Below are positions 1 to 8,759 of a stretch of DNA of 64,000 nucleotides, piece after piece. Under the pieces are notes generated by a model. That model had not been told where the DNA came from, made no database searches, and worked only from the letters and a program-made list of their open reading frames with translations. Every line of letters begins with the position of its first letter. The first letter of the stretch is position 1. The stretch is from an uncultured Lachnoclostridium sp. (lineage in GTDB: Bacteria; Bacillota; Clostridia; Lachnospirales; Lachnospiraceae): the NCBI GenBank assembly GCA_948330435.1, contig CAOJBY010000011.1, positions 1 to 64,000 on the forward strand, written 5' to 3'. The position numbers and the translations under genes are program-made.

Positions 1-1230
1 TGGCTGCTTCTCTTTTTAACTTTCGCCATTCGGCCCGATGTTTTTTTTATGGTCATGCCGAGCTTTGGAATTTCTTTTTTATGGAGATTGCTGGGATGCA
101 GAAAAGAGAAAATGAAACTTTGTTTAAGAGAGCTCGTCCTGCCGGTTACGGTATTTCTCACAGTGGGAGTTGTACTGCTGATTGAGACAGGTGCTTATCA
201 GGGAGCGGGGTGGGAGGAATTTGAAAGATTCCAGGCGGCCCGTACTCAGATTTATGATTATTCGGGTTATCCCTCCTATCAGGAGAATCCGGCCTTTTTT
301 GAGGACTTGGGTCTCAGCGAACATGAGATACGCAATCTGCGTCATTATGCTCTTTATCTTATGGAGGGAATGGACGGAGAGATGATGGAGGCTTTGAGCG
401 AAGAGTCTTTACGCCAGAATACCCTTACGTCAGACTTTGCCAGCCGCATGAAAATGGGAATCGCCCTGGTATGGGAGCAGTTTACCCATAAAGATTATTT
501 TCCGGCCAGTCTGCCGACTTTTTTGTTTTTTATCAGTGTTCTGGCGATGGCCGTTTTACACGAAAGGCGAGCCCTCTTTCCCTTGGGACTATTTTGGGTA
601 GCAGAGGGCATGTTCTGGCTGGCACTTGGATATGTAGGGCGCTTACCGGAACGAGTGGCATTTTCTCTGCATTTGATTGCCCTGCTTGGTATGGCGGCTT
701 ATTTCTACGGGATAAACCAGAGGGAAGAGGAGAGAATTCCCCGGAGAGGGAAAGCTGTGGTAATGTCCGGCATTCTGCTACTTTGTCTGGCAGGAGCTGT
801 TTTTCAGTGGAAAGCGGCTGCTGTGTCAAATAAGGAGAAGATCGCCAGGGACGGTAATTATCAGTTGTTTAAATCAGCCTGTAAAGAAGAACCCGGAAAC
901 CTTTATTTTATTGAAACCTTTCTGGCAGAGCCTATTGGTGGAGCAGTTGTGACTACCAGGGGAGATTTCCGACAGAATAACTGTATCACCCTGGGAGACT
1001 GGTACAGCACATCTCCCCTGGACGAGGAACGTTTTCAGACTTTGGGAATTGAGAATGTGGAAGAGACGGTTCTGAATAATCCCAATGCGTATCTGGTGGT
1101 ACGGGAAGCAGAAGATCCGGGTTTTCTCGGAAGTTATTTTGCGTATAAATATCCCGAATACGCTCTTGTTGTAAGGGATGTGAAAGTAATTGAGGACAGA
1201 TATTATTATCTGTATCAGATACAGAGGTGA
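1..1230 (+). CDS. Polytopic membrane protein, possible GT-C-type glycosyltransferase (5' end outside window)
   Basis: The reading frame is open from base 1, so the start lies upstream of the window; the Met codon at 49 is internal. What remains is a multi-spanning membrane protein with several hydrophobic segments and an extracytoplasmic C-terminal domain of about 130 residues. It is a clear paralogue of the next gene. Both share the 'R-x-DVF-x-MV-x-P' membrane segment, the motif around 'NPAFFEDLGLSEHEI' versus 'DPEFFDSLGITKEEA', the 'YALYL/YSLYL' stretch and a similar C-terminal region with 'TSPL/FSPL'. It lies in a glycan operon, so a polymerase or lipid-sugar-dependent transferase role is plausible, but this is inferred from context and topology only. 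Confidence 0.75.
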   Translation, partial: WLLLFLTFAIRPDVFFMVMPSFGISFLWRLLGCRKEKMKLCLRELVLPVTVFLTVGVVLLIETGAYQGAGWEEFERFQAARTQIYDYSGYPSYQENPAFFEDLGLSEHEIRNLRHYALYLMEGMDGEMMEALSEESLRQNTLTSDFASRMKMGIALVWEQFTHKDYFPASLPTFLFFISVLAMAVLHERRALFPLGLFWVAEGMFWLALGYVGRLPERVAFSLHLIALLGMAAYFYGINQREEERIPRRGKAVVMSGILLLCLAGAVFQWKAAAVSNKEKIARDGNYQLFKSACKEEPGNLYFIETFLAEPIGGAVVTTRGDFRQNNCITLGDWYSTSPLDEERFQTLGIENVEETVLNNPNAYLVVREAEDPGFLGSYFAYKYPEYALVVRDVKVIEDRYYYLYQIQR

Positions 1231-1238
1231 GGAGGCCT

Positions 1239-3074
1239 ATGAGACAGACAGGAAAGAGACATGTGACAGCTCTTTTACTTTCTTTTCTGATAACGGGAAT
1301 CTATTTTGTGCTTATCTATCAGGGGATTCCTTTTATCTATGATATTAATGATGATGTAGCCATGAGAAATGTGGCGGCGGGTGTAATTACAGGTACACCG
1401 GATGCTCACCTTCTTCATATCAAATATGCCCTTGGCTTTGTGATAGCAGGCCTATATAGGATATTCCCTGGTTTTGACTGGTATGGGCTGGTTCTGATTG
1501 GGATTATGCTTTTTGCATTGGCCATGATTCTCTATCGGGGATTGGCCGGGGAGAAAAAAATTCTTTGGAAGCTTTGCTATACGGTGATTACACTGCTTTT
1601 GTTTACCTGTGCATGTCTTCTCCATGTGACCGCTTTTCAGTGGACGGTAACGGCGGCTATAGCGGGAGGGGCAGGAATCTATCTGTTCTATACGGCAGGA
1701 AAGGGTGATGATTTCTGGAACTGGCTGGAGGAAGGAGTTGCCGCATTCCTGATTCTGCTCTCTCTTGCAGTTCGAGATGATGTATTTTTGATGGTGATTC
1801 CCATGGCTGCACTGTGTTTCTGGGGGAAATACGGTTCTGCCCGGAAGGCAGAAGTGGCAGGGAAAATGAGGCGGAAATTCTGGCGGACGTGGCAGATACA
1901 ATATAAGGGATGGAGTGCCACGCTGGATCATGCAGGCATTTTTGCAGGATTGGCAGTGGGAATTGTGATTGTCATGGGGGTAGAGACTCTTGCCTATAGT
2001 TCGCCGGAGTGGCGGGAATTCCGTACCTACAATGTAAACCGGGAATCCATCATGGATTACTATGGGATTGAAGATTATGAGGAGGATCCGGAATTCTTTG
2101 ACTCTCTGGGTATTACCAAGGAGGAGGCTGAGAATCTGAAACGATACTCCCTCTATCTGGTAGATGATCTGTACAGCCAGAAGATGGCAGAACTTTCCAG
2201 GCATTTTCGTGAGGTTTATATCAGGAACCATCCTTTTAAGCAGCGGATTTGTACGGCGGTACAAAAGATTGACGAACATCTGGGAAGTGAGACCTATCAT
2301 CCGGTAAATCTCCTGTGCCTTGGAATGATAATGGCTGTCCTGGGGGTTTGCTTTGGAAAGAACAGAAAGCAGTTGTGGCTGGCTATGTCTGTATTGGGTG
2401 TCTGGGCACTTTATTGGTTTTACCTGGGTTATAGGAGCCGGATTGTAGAGAGGGTTGGCTTTGCCCTATATCTGCTGATGCTTCTGACTGTAATGGCAAT
2501 CTGGTATCGGACAGCCTTTTTGGATAGCAGGCAAAAAGAGTCCGACAGCAGAGGAGAGAGGCTTCAGTGTAAGTTTCTTGCAGTGGGGGCCTGTGTGGTC
2601 TTGCTTTTGTTTTCCGGGCAGGTATGGAAGTCTGTGAAAGAGAATAATACAGCAAGGCGGGACTATAACCTGGAATTTCTGGATGTGAACCGCTATATGG
2701 CAGAGCATATGGAAAATGTCTATTTTATGACTACCTTTTCCATTGAAACCTATACAGACAATTTTACAATTTCCAGGGATTTTGCTTTTAGTAACCTGCT
2801 GTCAGTGGGAGGCTGGCATACATTTTCTCCTCTGGAAAATGTGAAGAATGAGAAGCTTGGCATTACCGAACCCAAACGGGATATGGCCGAAAAAGCGGGG
2901 GTATATTTGATTTCTCTGGAGCAGGTGAATCTGCGTTATCTGGATCGCTACTATGAAAGTGTATATGGAGACAGGTATCAGGGAAGAGAACTTGTGGATA
3001 AGCTGGATTACGGGGAACGGGTTTTTGAAGTATACCGGCTTCATGTGAATCCATTGAAGGGAAAGGATAAGTAA
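1239..3074 (+). CDS. Polytopic membrane protein, possible GT-C-type glycosyltransferase
   Basis: About 611 residues with roughly ten membrane segments and a soluble C-terminal part. Shortly after the first membrane segment is an acidic D-I-N-D-D cluster, the position where GT-C glycosyltransferases (ArnT, PMT, YfhO-like) keep their catalytic acidic residues. The family match itself cannot be confirmed here. The ATG at 1239 is preferred because GGAGG sits just before it, although the spacing is short. A GTG at 1227 overlapping the previous stop is the alternative and would add four residues. The gene is a tandem paralogue of the upstream gene and overlaps the next gene by one base (TAATG), so it belongs to one operon. 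Confidence 0.75.
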   Translation: MRQTGKRHVTALLLSFLITGIYFVLIYQGIPFIYDINDDVAMRNVAAGVITGTPDAHLLHIKYALGFVIAGLYRIFPGFDWYGLVLIGIMLFALAMILYRGLAGEKKILWKLCYTVITLLLFTCACLLHVTAFQWTVTAAIAGGAGIYLFYTAGKGDDFWNWLEEGVAAFLILLSLAVRDDVFLMVIPMAALCFWGKYGSARKAEVAGKMRRKFWRTWQIQYKGWSATLDHAGIFAGLAVGIVIVMGVETLAYSSPEWREFRTYNVNRESIMDYYGIEDYEEDPEFFDSLGITKEEAENLKRYSLYLVDDLYSQKMAELSRHFREVYIRNHPFKQRICTAVQKIDEHLGSETYHPVNLLCLGMIMAVLGVCFGKNRKQLWLAMSVLGVWALYWFYLGYRSRIVERVGFALYLLMLLTVMAIWYRTAFLDSRQKESDSRGERLQCKFLAVGACVVLLLFSGQVWKSVKENNTARRDYNLEFLDVNRYMAEHMENVYFMTTFSIETYTDNFTISRDFAFSNLLSVGGWHTFSPLENVKNEKLGITEPKRDMAEKAGVYLISLEQVNLRYLDRYYESVYGDRYQGRELVDKLDYGERVFEVYRLHVNPLKGKDK

Positions 3075-4204
3075 TGATAGGATTTAATGTGGCACCCTTT
3101 ACGGGAAAGGAGTTTGACTACATCCGACAGGCCATTGAGGCAGAGCATATCTGCGGAGACGGAATGTTTACAAAGAAATGTAATGAATGGATAGAAGAAC
3201 AGACGGGAACAGCCAAGGCTTTGCTCACGACCTCCTGTACTCACGCAACGGAGATGGCAGCTCTGTTGCTTAACATTCAGCCAGGGGATGAGGTGATTAT
3301 GCCTTCCTATACCTTTGTGTCTACAGCCAATGCCTTTGTGCTTCGGGGGGCGGTTCCGGTGTTTGTGGATATCCGGCCTGATACTATGAATTTGGATGAA
3401 GGTTTGATTGAGGCGGCGATTACGGAAAGGACCAGGGCTATCGTGCCGGTTCACTATGCGGGAGTTGCCTGTGAGATGGATCGGATTATGGAACTGGCAG
3501 GAAAGCATCACCTGGCTGTTGTGGAGGATGCGGCCCAGGGTGTGTGTTCTTTTTATAAAGGGAAAGCTTTGGGAACCATTGGGGATTATGGCTGTTTTAG
3601 CTTTCATGAGACAAAGAACTTCTCCATGGGGGAAGGGGGAGCCCTTCTGATTCGAGATAAAGAGCATATTGAAGCGGCGGAGATCCTGCGGGAAAAGGGA
3701 ACAAACCGTTCCAAGTTTTTTCGGGGGCAGGTGGATAAATATACCTGGGTGAGTCAGGGAAGTTCCTACCTGCCCAGTGATATGAATGCGGCTTATCTGT
3801 GGGCACAGCTTGAGATGGCGGCTCAGATTACCGCAGATCGGATGAAAAGCTGGAATGCTTATTATGAGCAATTAAAGCCCCTGAAAGAGCAGGGAAAGCT
3901 TGAACTTCCAATGGTGCCAAAGGATTGTGTGCATAATGCCCACATGTTTTATGTGAAAGGGAAAGATCTGGCGGAACGGACGGCTCTCATAGCCTATCTG
4001 CGGGAGGCAGGTATTCAGACGGTCTTCCATTATGTTCCCCTTCATACAGGAGAGGCCGGACAGAAGCTGGGACGATTCTGCGGGGAGGATCGTTATACCA
4101 CCAGAGAGAGTGAGAGGATTCTGCGTCTTCCTATGTATTATGGCCTGGAGGAAGAGAAAGTTCAATATGTTGCGGAGAAGATAAAGGAGTTTTATGAGAG
4201 ATAA
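3074..4204 (+). CDS. wecE: dTDP-4-amino-4,6-dideoxygalactose transaminase (WecE/RffA-like, DegT/DnrJ/EryC1 family)
   Basis: A 376-residue PLP-dependent sugar aminotransferase. In enterobacteria WecE converts dTDP-4-keto-6-deoxy-glucose to dTDP-Fuc4N, using glutamate as amino donor. The sequence follows WecE closely: 'CGDGMFTKKC' near the start, 'EVIMPSYTFVSTANAFVLRG', 'VPVHYAGVACEMD', 'VVEDAAQG' (cofactor-binding Asp) and 'FSFHETKNFS' with PLP lysine K181. It is full length for the family. It begins inside the stop codon of the upstream gene and overlaps the next by 11 bases. It implies that a 4-amino sugar nucleotide is made in this locus, although no rmlA or rmlB homologue lies inside the window. 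The exact sugar product is inferred. Confidence 0.9.
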   Translation: MIGFNVAPFTGKEFDYIRQAIEAEHICGDGMFTKKCNEWIEEQTGTAKALLTTSCTHATEMAALLLNIQPGDEVIMPSYTFVSTANAFVLRGAVPVFVDIRPDTMNLDEGLIEAAITERTRAIVPVHYAGVACEMDRIMELAGKHHLAVVEDAAQGVCSFYKGKALGTIGDYGCFSFHETKNFSMGEGGALLIRDKEHIEAAEILREKGTNRSKFFRGQVDKYTWVSQGSSYLPSDMNAAYLWAQLEMAAQITADRMKSWNAYYEQLKPLKEQGKLELPMVPKDCVHNAHMFYVKGKDLAERTALIAYLREAGIQTVFHYVPLHTGEAGQKLGRFCGEDRYTTRESERILRLPMYYGLEEEKVQYVAEKIKEFYER

Positions 4205-5360
4205 GAAAAAGGGAGCAGCAGGAGGATGGCTGTGCACGGGAATACTGTTCCTGATGACGTTCCTGATGGTAAAGGTAGAGATGGGAAAAGGCCATGAAGT
4301 GCTTTTGTACAGTGACTTTGCAACCCACTCTTCCTGGGCGGTGGGAGAGTTTACAGATCCTCTTTATGATAAATTTTATGCCTATCCTGTCTGGCACCTG
4401 ATGGTTCGTCTGGCAAACTGGCTGCTTCCCATTGGCCGGGAGTATGCAGGGGCATTGGTGACGGCCTGCTGCATTGGACTGGGCACTTTAATATTGTACC
4501 ATTTTCTGGATAAAGAACTGAATGGCAGTCTGTCCTGTAAGAAAATTTGCCTGCTGACTATGGGAATTATGGTTTTGACAGCCCTTTATATGCCCTGGTT
4601 TAACAGGGAGGTGTACCTGGGGCAGAGCAGCCCCACCATCTGGCATAACCCTACGAATATGGCGGTAAAGCCTCTGGCACTGTTACTGTTTCTGTGGTTC
4701 CTGCGGCTTTATATGAACAAACAGAAGATAAAAGGGTTGGAGTTTGCAGGTTTCTCAGGACTTTTACTTTTAAGCTGTTTCGTAAAGCCGTCTTTTGCCC
4801 AGGGATTTTTACCTGCAGTTGTCCTCTTTTTATTGATTGAATTGGTTCGGACAAAAGGAGGGAGCTTTTTCTTTAGCTTAAAGATGGTTGCTTCTTTCGT
4901 TCCGTCAGGAATTTATTTCCTGACACAGTTTTTCTCTATGTTTGGAGCAGAAGCAGAGCGCAGTATGGGAATCTCACCCTTTACAGTTATGAGGTTTGAC
5001 ACGGATCATCCCTTGATATCTATCTTACAGGCAGTGGCATTTCCTCTTTTTGTGGTGGGAATTACAGGGTGGAAAAAGCTTTTTGGGGATAGAGAATTTT
5101 TGTTTTCACTGGTCTTTTATGTGGTTTCTTTGCTGGAATTTATTGTGCTGATTGAGATAACAGAGCCGGAATCAGGGAATTTTGAATGGGCACTTCAACT
5201 GGCTATGTTTGCCTTTTTTGCCATGGCGGCAGTGAGATTCTATCAGAAAGAAGATAAAAAGCTCTGGATGAACTATGCGGGCAACGGATTGTTGCTTTAT
5301 CATGTGGCATCGGGCATTTATTATTACATTTATCTCTTGATTAGCCCCCTGCAATGCTAG
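4194..5360 (+). CDS. Polytopic membrane protein in amino-sugar locus
   Basis: A 388-residue protein with about ten predicted membrane spans. After the first span there is a short extracytoplasmic stretch with 'LLYSDFATHSSWA', placing an acidic residue where GT-C enzymes carry their catalytic Asp. Family membership is not established. A Shine-Dalgarno-like AAAGGAG precedes the ATG at 4194, and the gene overlaps wecE by 11 bases, so the two are translationally coupled. I do not recognise a named family. A role in transfer or polymerisation of a lipid-linked sugar would fit the neighbours. Confidence 0.7.
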   Translation: MRDKKKGAAGGWLCTGILFLMTFLMVKVEMGKGHEVLLYSDFATHSSWAVGEFTDPLYDKFYAYPVWHLMVRLANWLLPIGREYAGALVTACCIGLGTLILYHFLDKELNGSLSCKKICLLTMGIMVLTALYMPWFNREVYLGQSSPTIWHNPTNMAVKPLALLLFLWFLRLYMNKQKIKGLEFAGFSGLLLLSCFVKPSFAQGFLPAVVLFLLIELVRTKGGSFFFSLKMVASFVPSGIYFLTQFFSMFGAEAERSMGISPFTVMRFDTDHPLISILQAVAFPLFVVGITGWKKLFGDREFLFSLVFYVVSLLEFIVLIEITEPESGNFEWALQLAMFAFFAMAAVRFYQKEDKKLWMNYAGNGLLLYHVASGIYYYIYLLISPLQC

Positions 5361-5392
5361 TGCGGTTTAAGATGTACTGAAAAGAGGAGAAT

Positions 5393-6535
5393 ATGAAAAA
5401 GATTGTAATTATAGGAGCAAATGAATTTCAGAATCCGTTAATATTAAAGGCAAAAGAAATGGGATTTGAGACCCATGTTTTTGCATGGAAAGACGGAGCA
5501 GTAGGAGAAGAGACGGCGGATTTTTTCTATCCCATCAGCATCGTGGAAAGAGAAAAGATTTTGGAAGAATGCAAAAAAATACAGCCGGATGCGGTTGCAT
5601 CCATTGGCTCAGATTTGGCCATGCTTACGGTGAATGAGGTGGCAGGAAAGCTTAAGCTTCCCTGTAATTCTATGGAGTGCACAAAGATTTCCACCAATAA
5701 ATATGCCATGCGAAAGGCTTTTCGGGAAGCCGGAGTACCAGTTCCGGAATTTGAGAGAGTAGATGGGGAAACAAAAGTGGAGGAGATAATGCACTTAAAG
5801 CTTCCGGTAATTGTAAAGCCTACGGATCGATCAGGGAGTCGGGGTATTACAAAGCTTACAAACTGGGGGGACTTTCCGGAAGCCTTAAACTTTGCAGTAA
5901 ATAATTCTTTTGAAAAGAAAGCCATTGTAGAAGAATATCTGACAGGTGAAGAATATAGCTGCGAATGTATCTCTTATAAAGGAACGCATTATTTTCTGGC
6001 ATTGACAAAAAAGTATACTACAGGGGAACCTCATTTTATCGAAACAGCCCATGCAGAACCATCAGGACTTTCAAAAGAGCAGACAGAAAAGGTGAAAGCG
6101 GCAGTTTTTCAGGCTCTTAGTGCCCTCAAAGTAGAAAATGGTGCTTCCCATACGGAGTTTCGGATCGATGAAAGAGACACCATAAAGATTATTGAGGTTG
6201 GAGCACGAATGGGAGGAGACTGTATCGGATCCGATCTGGTATTTCTGTCAACAGGTTATGATTATGTACGCATGGTGATTGATGTGGCTTGTGGGAAAAA
6301 ACCGGAGATGAAAAGAGTGGGAAAAGAGGGAGCCGCATTTATTCGATTTATTTTTTCTCATGAGGATTTGGAACTTTTGGAACGTCTGAAATGTGAGATG
6401 CCGGAACATATACACTTCGTAAGCGAGATGAAGCCTGTAGAAAGGGGGCAGGTGACGGACAGTTCCACACGGTTTGGGTATTATATTCTGGCTTTTGAAA
6501 GCCTGAATCAGGCAAAGGGGTATATAGAACTATGA
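5393..6535 (+). CDS. ATP-grasp domain ligase
   Basis: A 380-residue ATP-grasp protein. The N-terminal Rossmann-like domain (residues about 4-100, 'IVIIGANEFQNP') is followed by the ATP-grasp fold, with 'LPVIVKPTDRSGSRG' (ATP-binding lysine and glycine-rich loop) at about residues 140-155 and the metal-binding region 'IKIIEVGARMGGD' near residue 265-277. It resembles the carbamoyl-phosphate synthase/PurK/BacD-like group that joins a carboxylate to an amine. Beside a sugar aminotransferase, a natural guess is an enzyme that attaches an amino acid or other acyl group to the new amino group, but no substrate can be read from the sequence. Good RBS (GAGGAG). Its stop overlaps the next start (ATGA). 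Confidence 0.85.
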   Translation: MKKIVIIGANEFQNPLILKAKEMGFETHVFAWKDGAVGEETADFFYPISIVEREKILEECKKIQPDAVASIGSDLAMLTVNEVAGKLKLPCNSMECTKISTNKYAMRKAFREAGVPVPEFERVDGETKVEEIMHLKLPVIVKPTDRSGSRGITKLTNWGDFPEALNFAVNNSFEKKAIVEEYLTGEEYSCECISYKGTHYFLALTKKYTTGEPHFIETAHAEPSGLSKEQTEKVKAAVFQALSALKVENGASHTEFRIDERDTIKIIEVGARMGGDCIGSDLVFLSTGYDYVRMVIDVACGKKPEMKRVGKEGAAFIRFIFSHEDLELLERLKCEMPEHIHFVSEMKPVERGQVTDSSTRFGYYILAFESLNQAKGYIEL

Positions 6536-6879
6536 AGAAAGTTTCTTTCAAGATGATATTGGCTCTTCAGCTGGTAGTTATGATCTACACCTTATCCAGT
6601 GTGATGGCGAAGCTGGCCTCAGGCTATGATGCTTTAAGTCTACCATTTTTGTTTTTTTACGGTGTTGAGATTCTGATTCTGGGGATTTATGCCATTGCCT
6701 GGCAGCAGATTATAAAGCGGTGTGAACTGTCCGTGGCCTATGCCAACCGTTCCATGGCCATTCTGTGGTCACTTATCTGGACGGTTGTTTTTTTCCATGA
6801 AGTGCTGACCGTAAAAAATATAATAGGAGTACTCATTGTTTTTGCGGGAACAATGATTGTGAACAGTGATGGTGAATAA
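6532..6879 (+). CDS. Small multidrug resistance/EamA-type membrane protein (ArnE-like half)
   Basis: A 115-residue protein with four predicted membrane helices, the size and layout of SMR-type half transporters. Together with the next gene it forms a heterodimer-like pair, the arrangement of ArnE/ArnF, which flips undecaprenyl-phosphate-aminoarabinose in Gram-negatives. Residues such as 'SVAYANRSMAILWSLIW' resemble the third helix of this superfamily. It overlaps the ATP-grasp gene by four bases and the next gene by about 11. The likely substrate is the lipid-linked sugar made in this locus; this is inferred. Confidence 0.8.
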   Translation: MKKVSFKMILALQLVVMIYTLSSVMAKLASGYDALSLPFLFFYGVEILILGIYAIAWQQIIKRCELSVAYANRSMAILWSLIWTVVFFHEVLTVKNIIGVLIVFAGTMIVNSDGE

Positions 6880-7207
6880 GTATATGCTATTATTGGTGCT
6901 GTCCGTGGTGGTGGCATCTTTTTCTCAGATTCTTCTCAAGAAAAGTGCCGGAAAAACTTATGCGTCTGTGATACGGGAATATCTGAACCCTTTTGTTATT
7001 ACAGGCTATGGAATGATGGTTCTTTCCACGCTTCTGACAGTGGGAGGCTATGCGGGGCTGGAATATAAAAACGGAGCTGTGATAGAAGCACTGGGCTTTG
7101 TGTTGGTTATGTTTTTGAGCCGCATTTTTTTTGGAGAAAAGATCACAAAGAAAAAGCTGTTGGGAAACAGCTTGATTCTTCTTGGAATATTTGTTTTTTA
7201 CAGCTGA
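6869..7207 (+). CDS. Small multidrug resistance/EamA-type membrane protein (ArnF-like half)
   Basis: About 112 residues with four predicted membrane helices. 'ASFSQILLKKSAGK' in helix 1 and 'GAVIEALGFVLVMFLSRIFFGEKIT' territory near helix 4 fit the EamA/SMR family. The start is uncertain: GTG 6866, ATG 6869 and GTG 6872 are in frame, and none has a strong RBS, so translation is probably coupled to the upstream half. The stop lies ten bases inside the convergent glycosyltransferase gene. It is probably the partner subunit of the preceding protein. Confidence 0.8.
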   Translation: MVNKYMLLLVLSVVVASFSQILLKKSAGKTYASVIREYLNPFVITGYGMMVLSTLLTVGGYAGLEYKNGAVIEALGFVLVMFLSRIFFGEKITKKKLLGNSLILLGIFVFYS

Positions 7208-8154
7208 ATTTTTTCGCTCCCAGTTTTTGGGTGTTCGAAAGTTTCACGGATGGTATATTGGGGAGCATTGTTGATGCTGATGTAAATACGTCCAATGTAT
7301 TCGCCAATCAATCCCAGCATAATCAGGATAAGGCCGCCTATAAAAAAGATAGAGGCGATAATAGAACTCCAGCCCATTTCAATGGTGGGATCAACCAGCT
7401 TGCGGATTATCACATAGAGACCATAACAGAAGCCAAGGAAAGCAGAAGTTGTTCCGCATAAAGTGGCTATCCGGAGAGGCTTTACGGAAAAGGCGGTGAA
7501 ACCATTAAACCACAGGCCTACCAGCTTTTGAAAGGTGTACCCGGATTCGCCAACCATACGGCTGTGATGAGTCACGGGAACATTGGTAATGTGTTTTGTA
7601 GCCCGGAAGATAAGCCCCTCAATGTAGGGATAGGCATTCTGATAATGCAGGATCTCATCCTTAATGAAGCACTGCATGATGAAGTAACTGGTTACCCTTA
7701 GGGCTTTGGGCTTTCCAAGGAGACTTTCTGTCATTTTTTCATTCATCCAGGTGCCAAAATTTCGAAAGCCATTGTGCATCTTATGTTCATAGGAAGCATA
7801 GACTACATCCCATCCCTCCTGAATCTTATCCACCAGGGTGAAAAGTTCACAGGCAGGTGTCTGCCCGTCGTCGTCTAAAGAAATAATGAGATCTCCCGTA
7901 CATCTTCGATAACCGGCCATCAGGGCAGAAGGCTGGCCGAAATTCTTTGCCAGATTGATTCCGATAATCTTTGGATCTTCCAGAACCAGAGAACGAATTC
8001 GGTCCCAGACATTATCAGGAGAACAGTCATTGACCAGAATAATCTCATAATCGTATTCCGGCCTTTGGCGAAGCGTGCCAATCAGTTCATGTACTACAAT
8101 TTCTATGGTTGATTCCGAGCCGTAGCAGGGAATAACAAAGGATAGCAGGTTCAT
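7198..8154 (-). CDS. Undecaprenyl-phosphate glycosyltransferase, family 2 (GtrB/ArnC/DPM1-like)
   Basis: About 318 residues: a GT-A catalytic domain ('LLSFVIPCYGSE', 'EIILVNDCSPD', 'IISLDDDGQTP' as the DxD-type metal site) followed by two C-terminal membrane helices, the layout of GtrB, ArnC and CsbB. These load a sugar from a nucleotide donor onto undecaprenyl phosphate. The ATG at 8154 is chosen because the family motif begins there; an in-frame TTG at 8232 would add 26 residues without family similarity or RBS. It converges on the SMR pair and diverges from the GtrA gene, so a loading enzyme and two possible flippases lie side by side. Confidence 0.88.
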   Translation of the reverse strand: MNLLSFVIPCYGSESTIEIVVHELIGTLRQRPEYDYEIILVNDCSPDNVWDRIRSLVLEDPKIIGINLAKNFGQPSALMAGYRRCTGDLIISLDDDGQTPACELFTLVDKIQEGWDVVYASYEHKMHNGFRNFGTWMNEKMTESLLGKPKALRVTSYFIMQCFIKDEILHYQNAYPYIEGLIFRATKHITNVPVTHHSRMVGESGYTFQKLVGLWFNGFTAFSVKPLRIATLCGTTSAFLGFCYGLYVIIRKLVDPTIEMGWSSIIASIFFIGGLILIMLGLIGEYIGRIYISINNAPQYTIRETFEHPKTGSEKIQL

Positions 8155-8248
8155 TTGACAGAATAATCCTTTCTGTGGTTTTTTAAGCCCCTTTCTGCCA
8201 TTCAGTATACAGGCTTTTTGCAGATTTATCAATGGAGGGGCGAAAAGT

Positions 8249-8277
8249 TTTACAAATAAGTAAAAAGCGTGTATAAT
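8249..8277 (+). promoter_or_regulatory. Sigma-A promoter for the gtrA-like gene and glycan operon
   Basis: TTTACA at 8249-8254 and TATAAT at 8272-8277 with a 17-base spacer, a near-perfect match to the housekeeping consensus. It lies about 50 bases upstream of the GtrA start codon, in the divergent gap. Confidence 0.8.
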
Positions 8278-8328
8278 AATGAAATTGCTTTTAAAGAGAA
8301 TTTTTTGGAAAAAATCGGGGAAACTTAT

Positions 8329-8730
8329 ATGAAAAAATTATTTGCTCAAATTATCAGATTTGGTATCGTAGGTTTTTTGTGCTTTTTTATTGATTATGGA
8401 ATTATGGTAGCTTTGGTGGAACTGGCAGGCTTTGGAGAACTTCTGGCAAGTGGCTGCTCCTTTACAGTATCCGTAATTGTGAATTATATCTTAAGTATTA
8501 CCGTTGTTTTTGATACAGACAAGAGTGCGGATAAGGCAAAGCAATTTATTGTATTTGTGATTTTGAGTCTGATTGGTCTGGGCCTTAACCAGATTATTAT
8601 GTGGGGCGGTGTGGCATGGCTGGGACAGTATATGAACCGGGCTTATATGGTAGTGAAGATTTTTGCCACTGGCGTGGTGATGGTATATAATTTTATCTCC
8701 CGCAAACTATTTATTGAAAAAAAATCTTAG
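8329..8730 (+). CDS. GtrA-like family membrane protein
   Basis: A 133-residue protein with four membrane helices. 'IIRFGIVGFLCFFIDYGIM' at the N-terminus and 'VVMVYNFISRKLFI' at the C-terminus are typical of the GtrA/GtcA family, which is thought to flip or support undecaprenyl-phosphate-sugars for polymer decoration. The ATG at 8329 is preferred (CGGGGA RBS, family N-terminus); an in-frame ATG at 8269 falls within the promoter. It pairs functionally with the divergent GtrB-like gene and has its own strong promoter. Confidence 0.88.
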   Translation: MKKLFAQIIRFGIVGFLCFFIDYGIMVALVELAGFGELLASGCSFTVSVIVNYILSITVVFDTDKSADKAKQFIVFVILSLIGLGLNQIIMWGGVAWLGQYMNRAYMVVKIFATGVVMVYNFISRKLFIEKKS

Positions 8731-8759
8731 GCATTATCTTTGTTAGAGGAGTATAGAGA

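Noticed and set aside
1452..2300. 282-codon minus-strand open frame
   Set aside because: Antisense shadow of the membrane protein gene, with no RBS and no family features.
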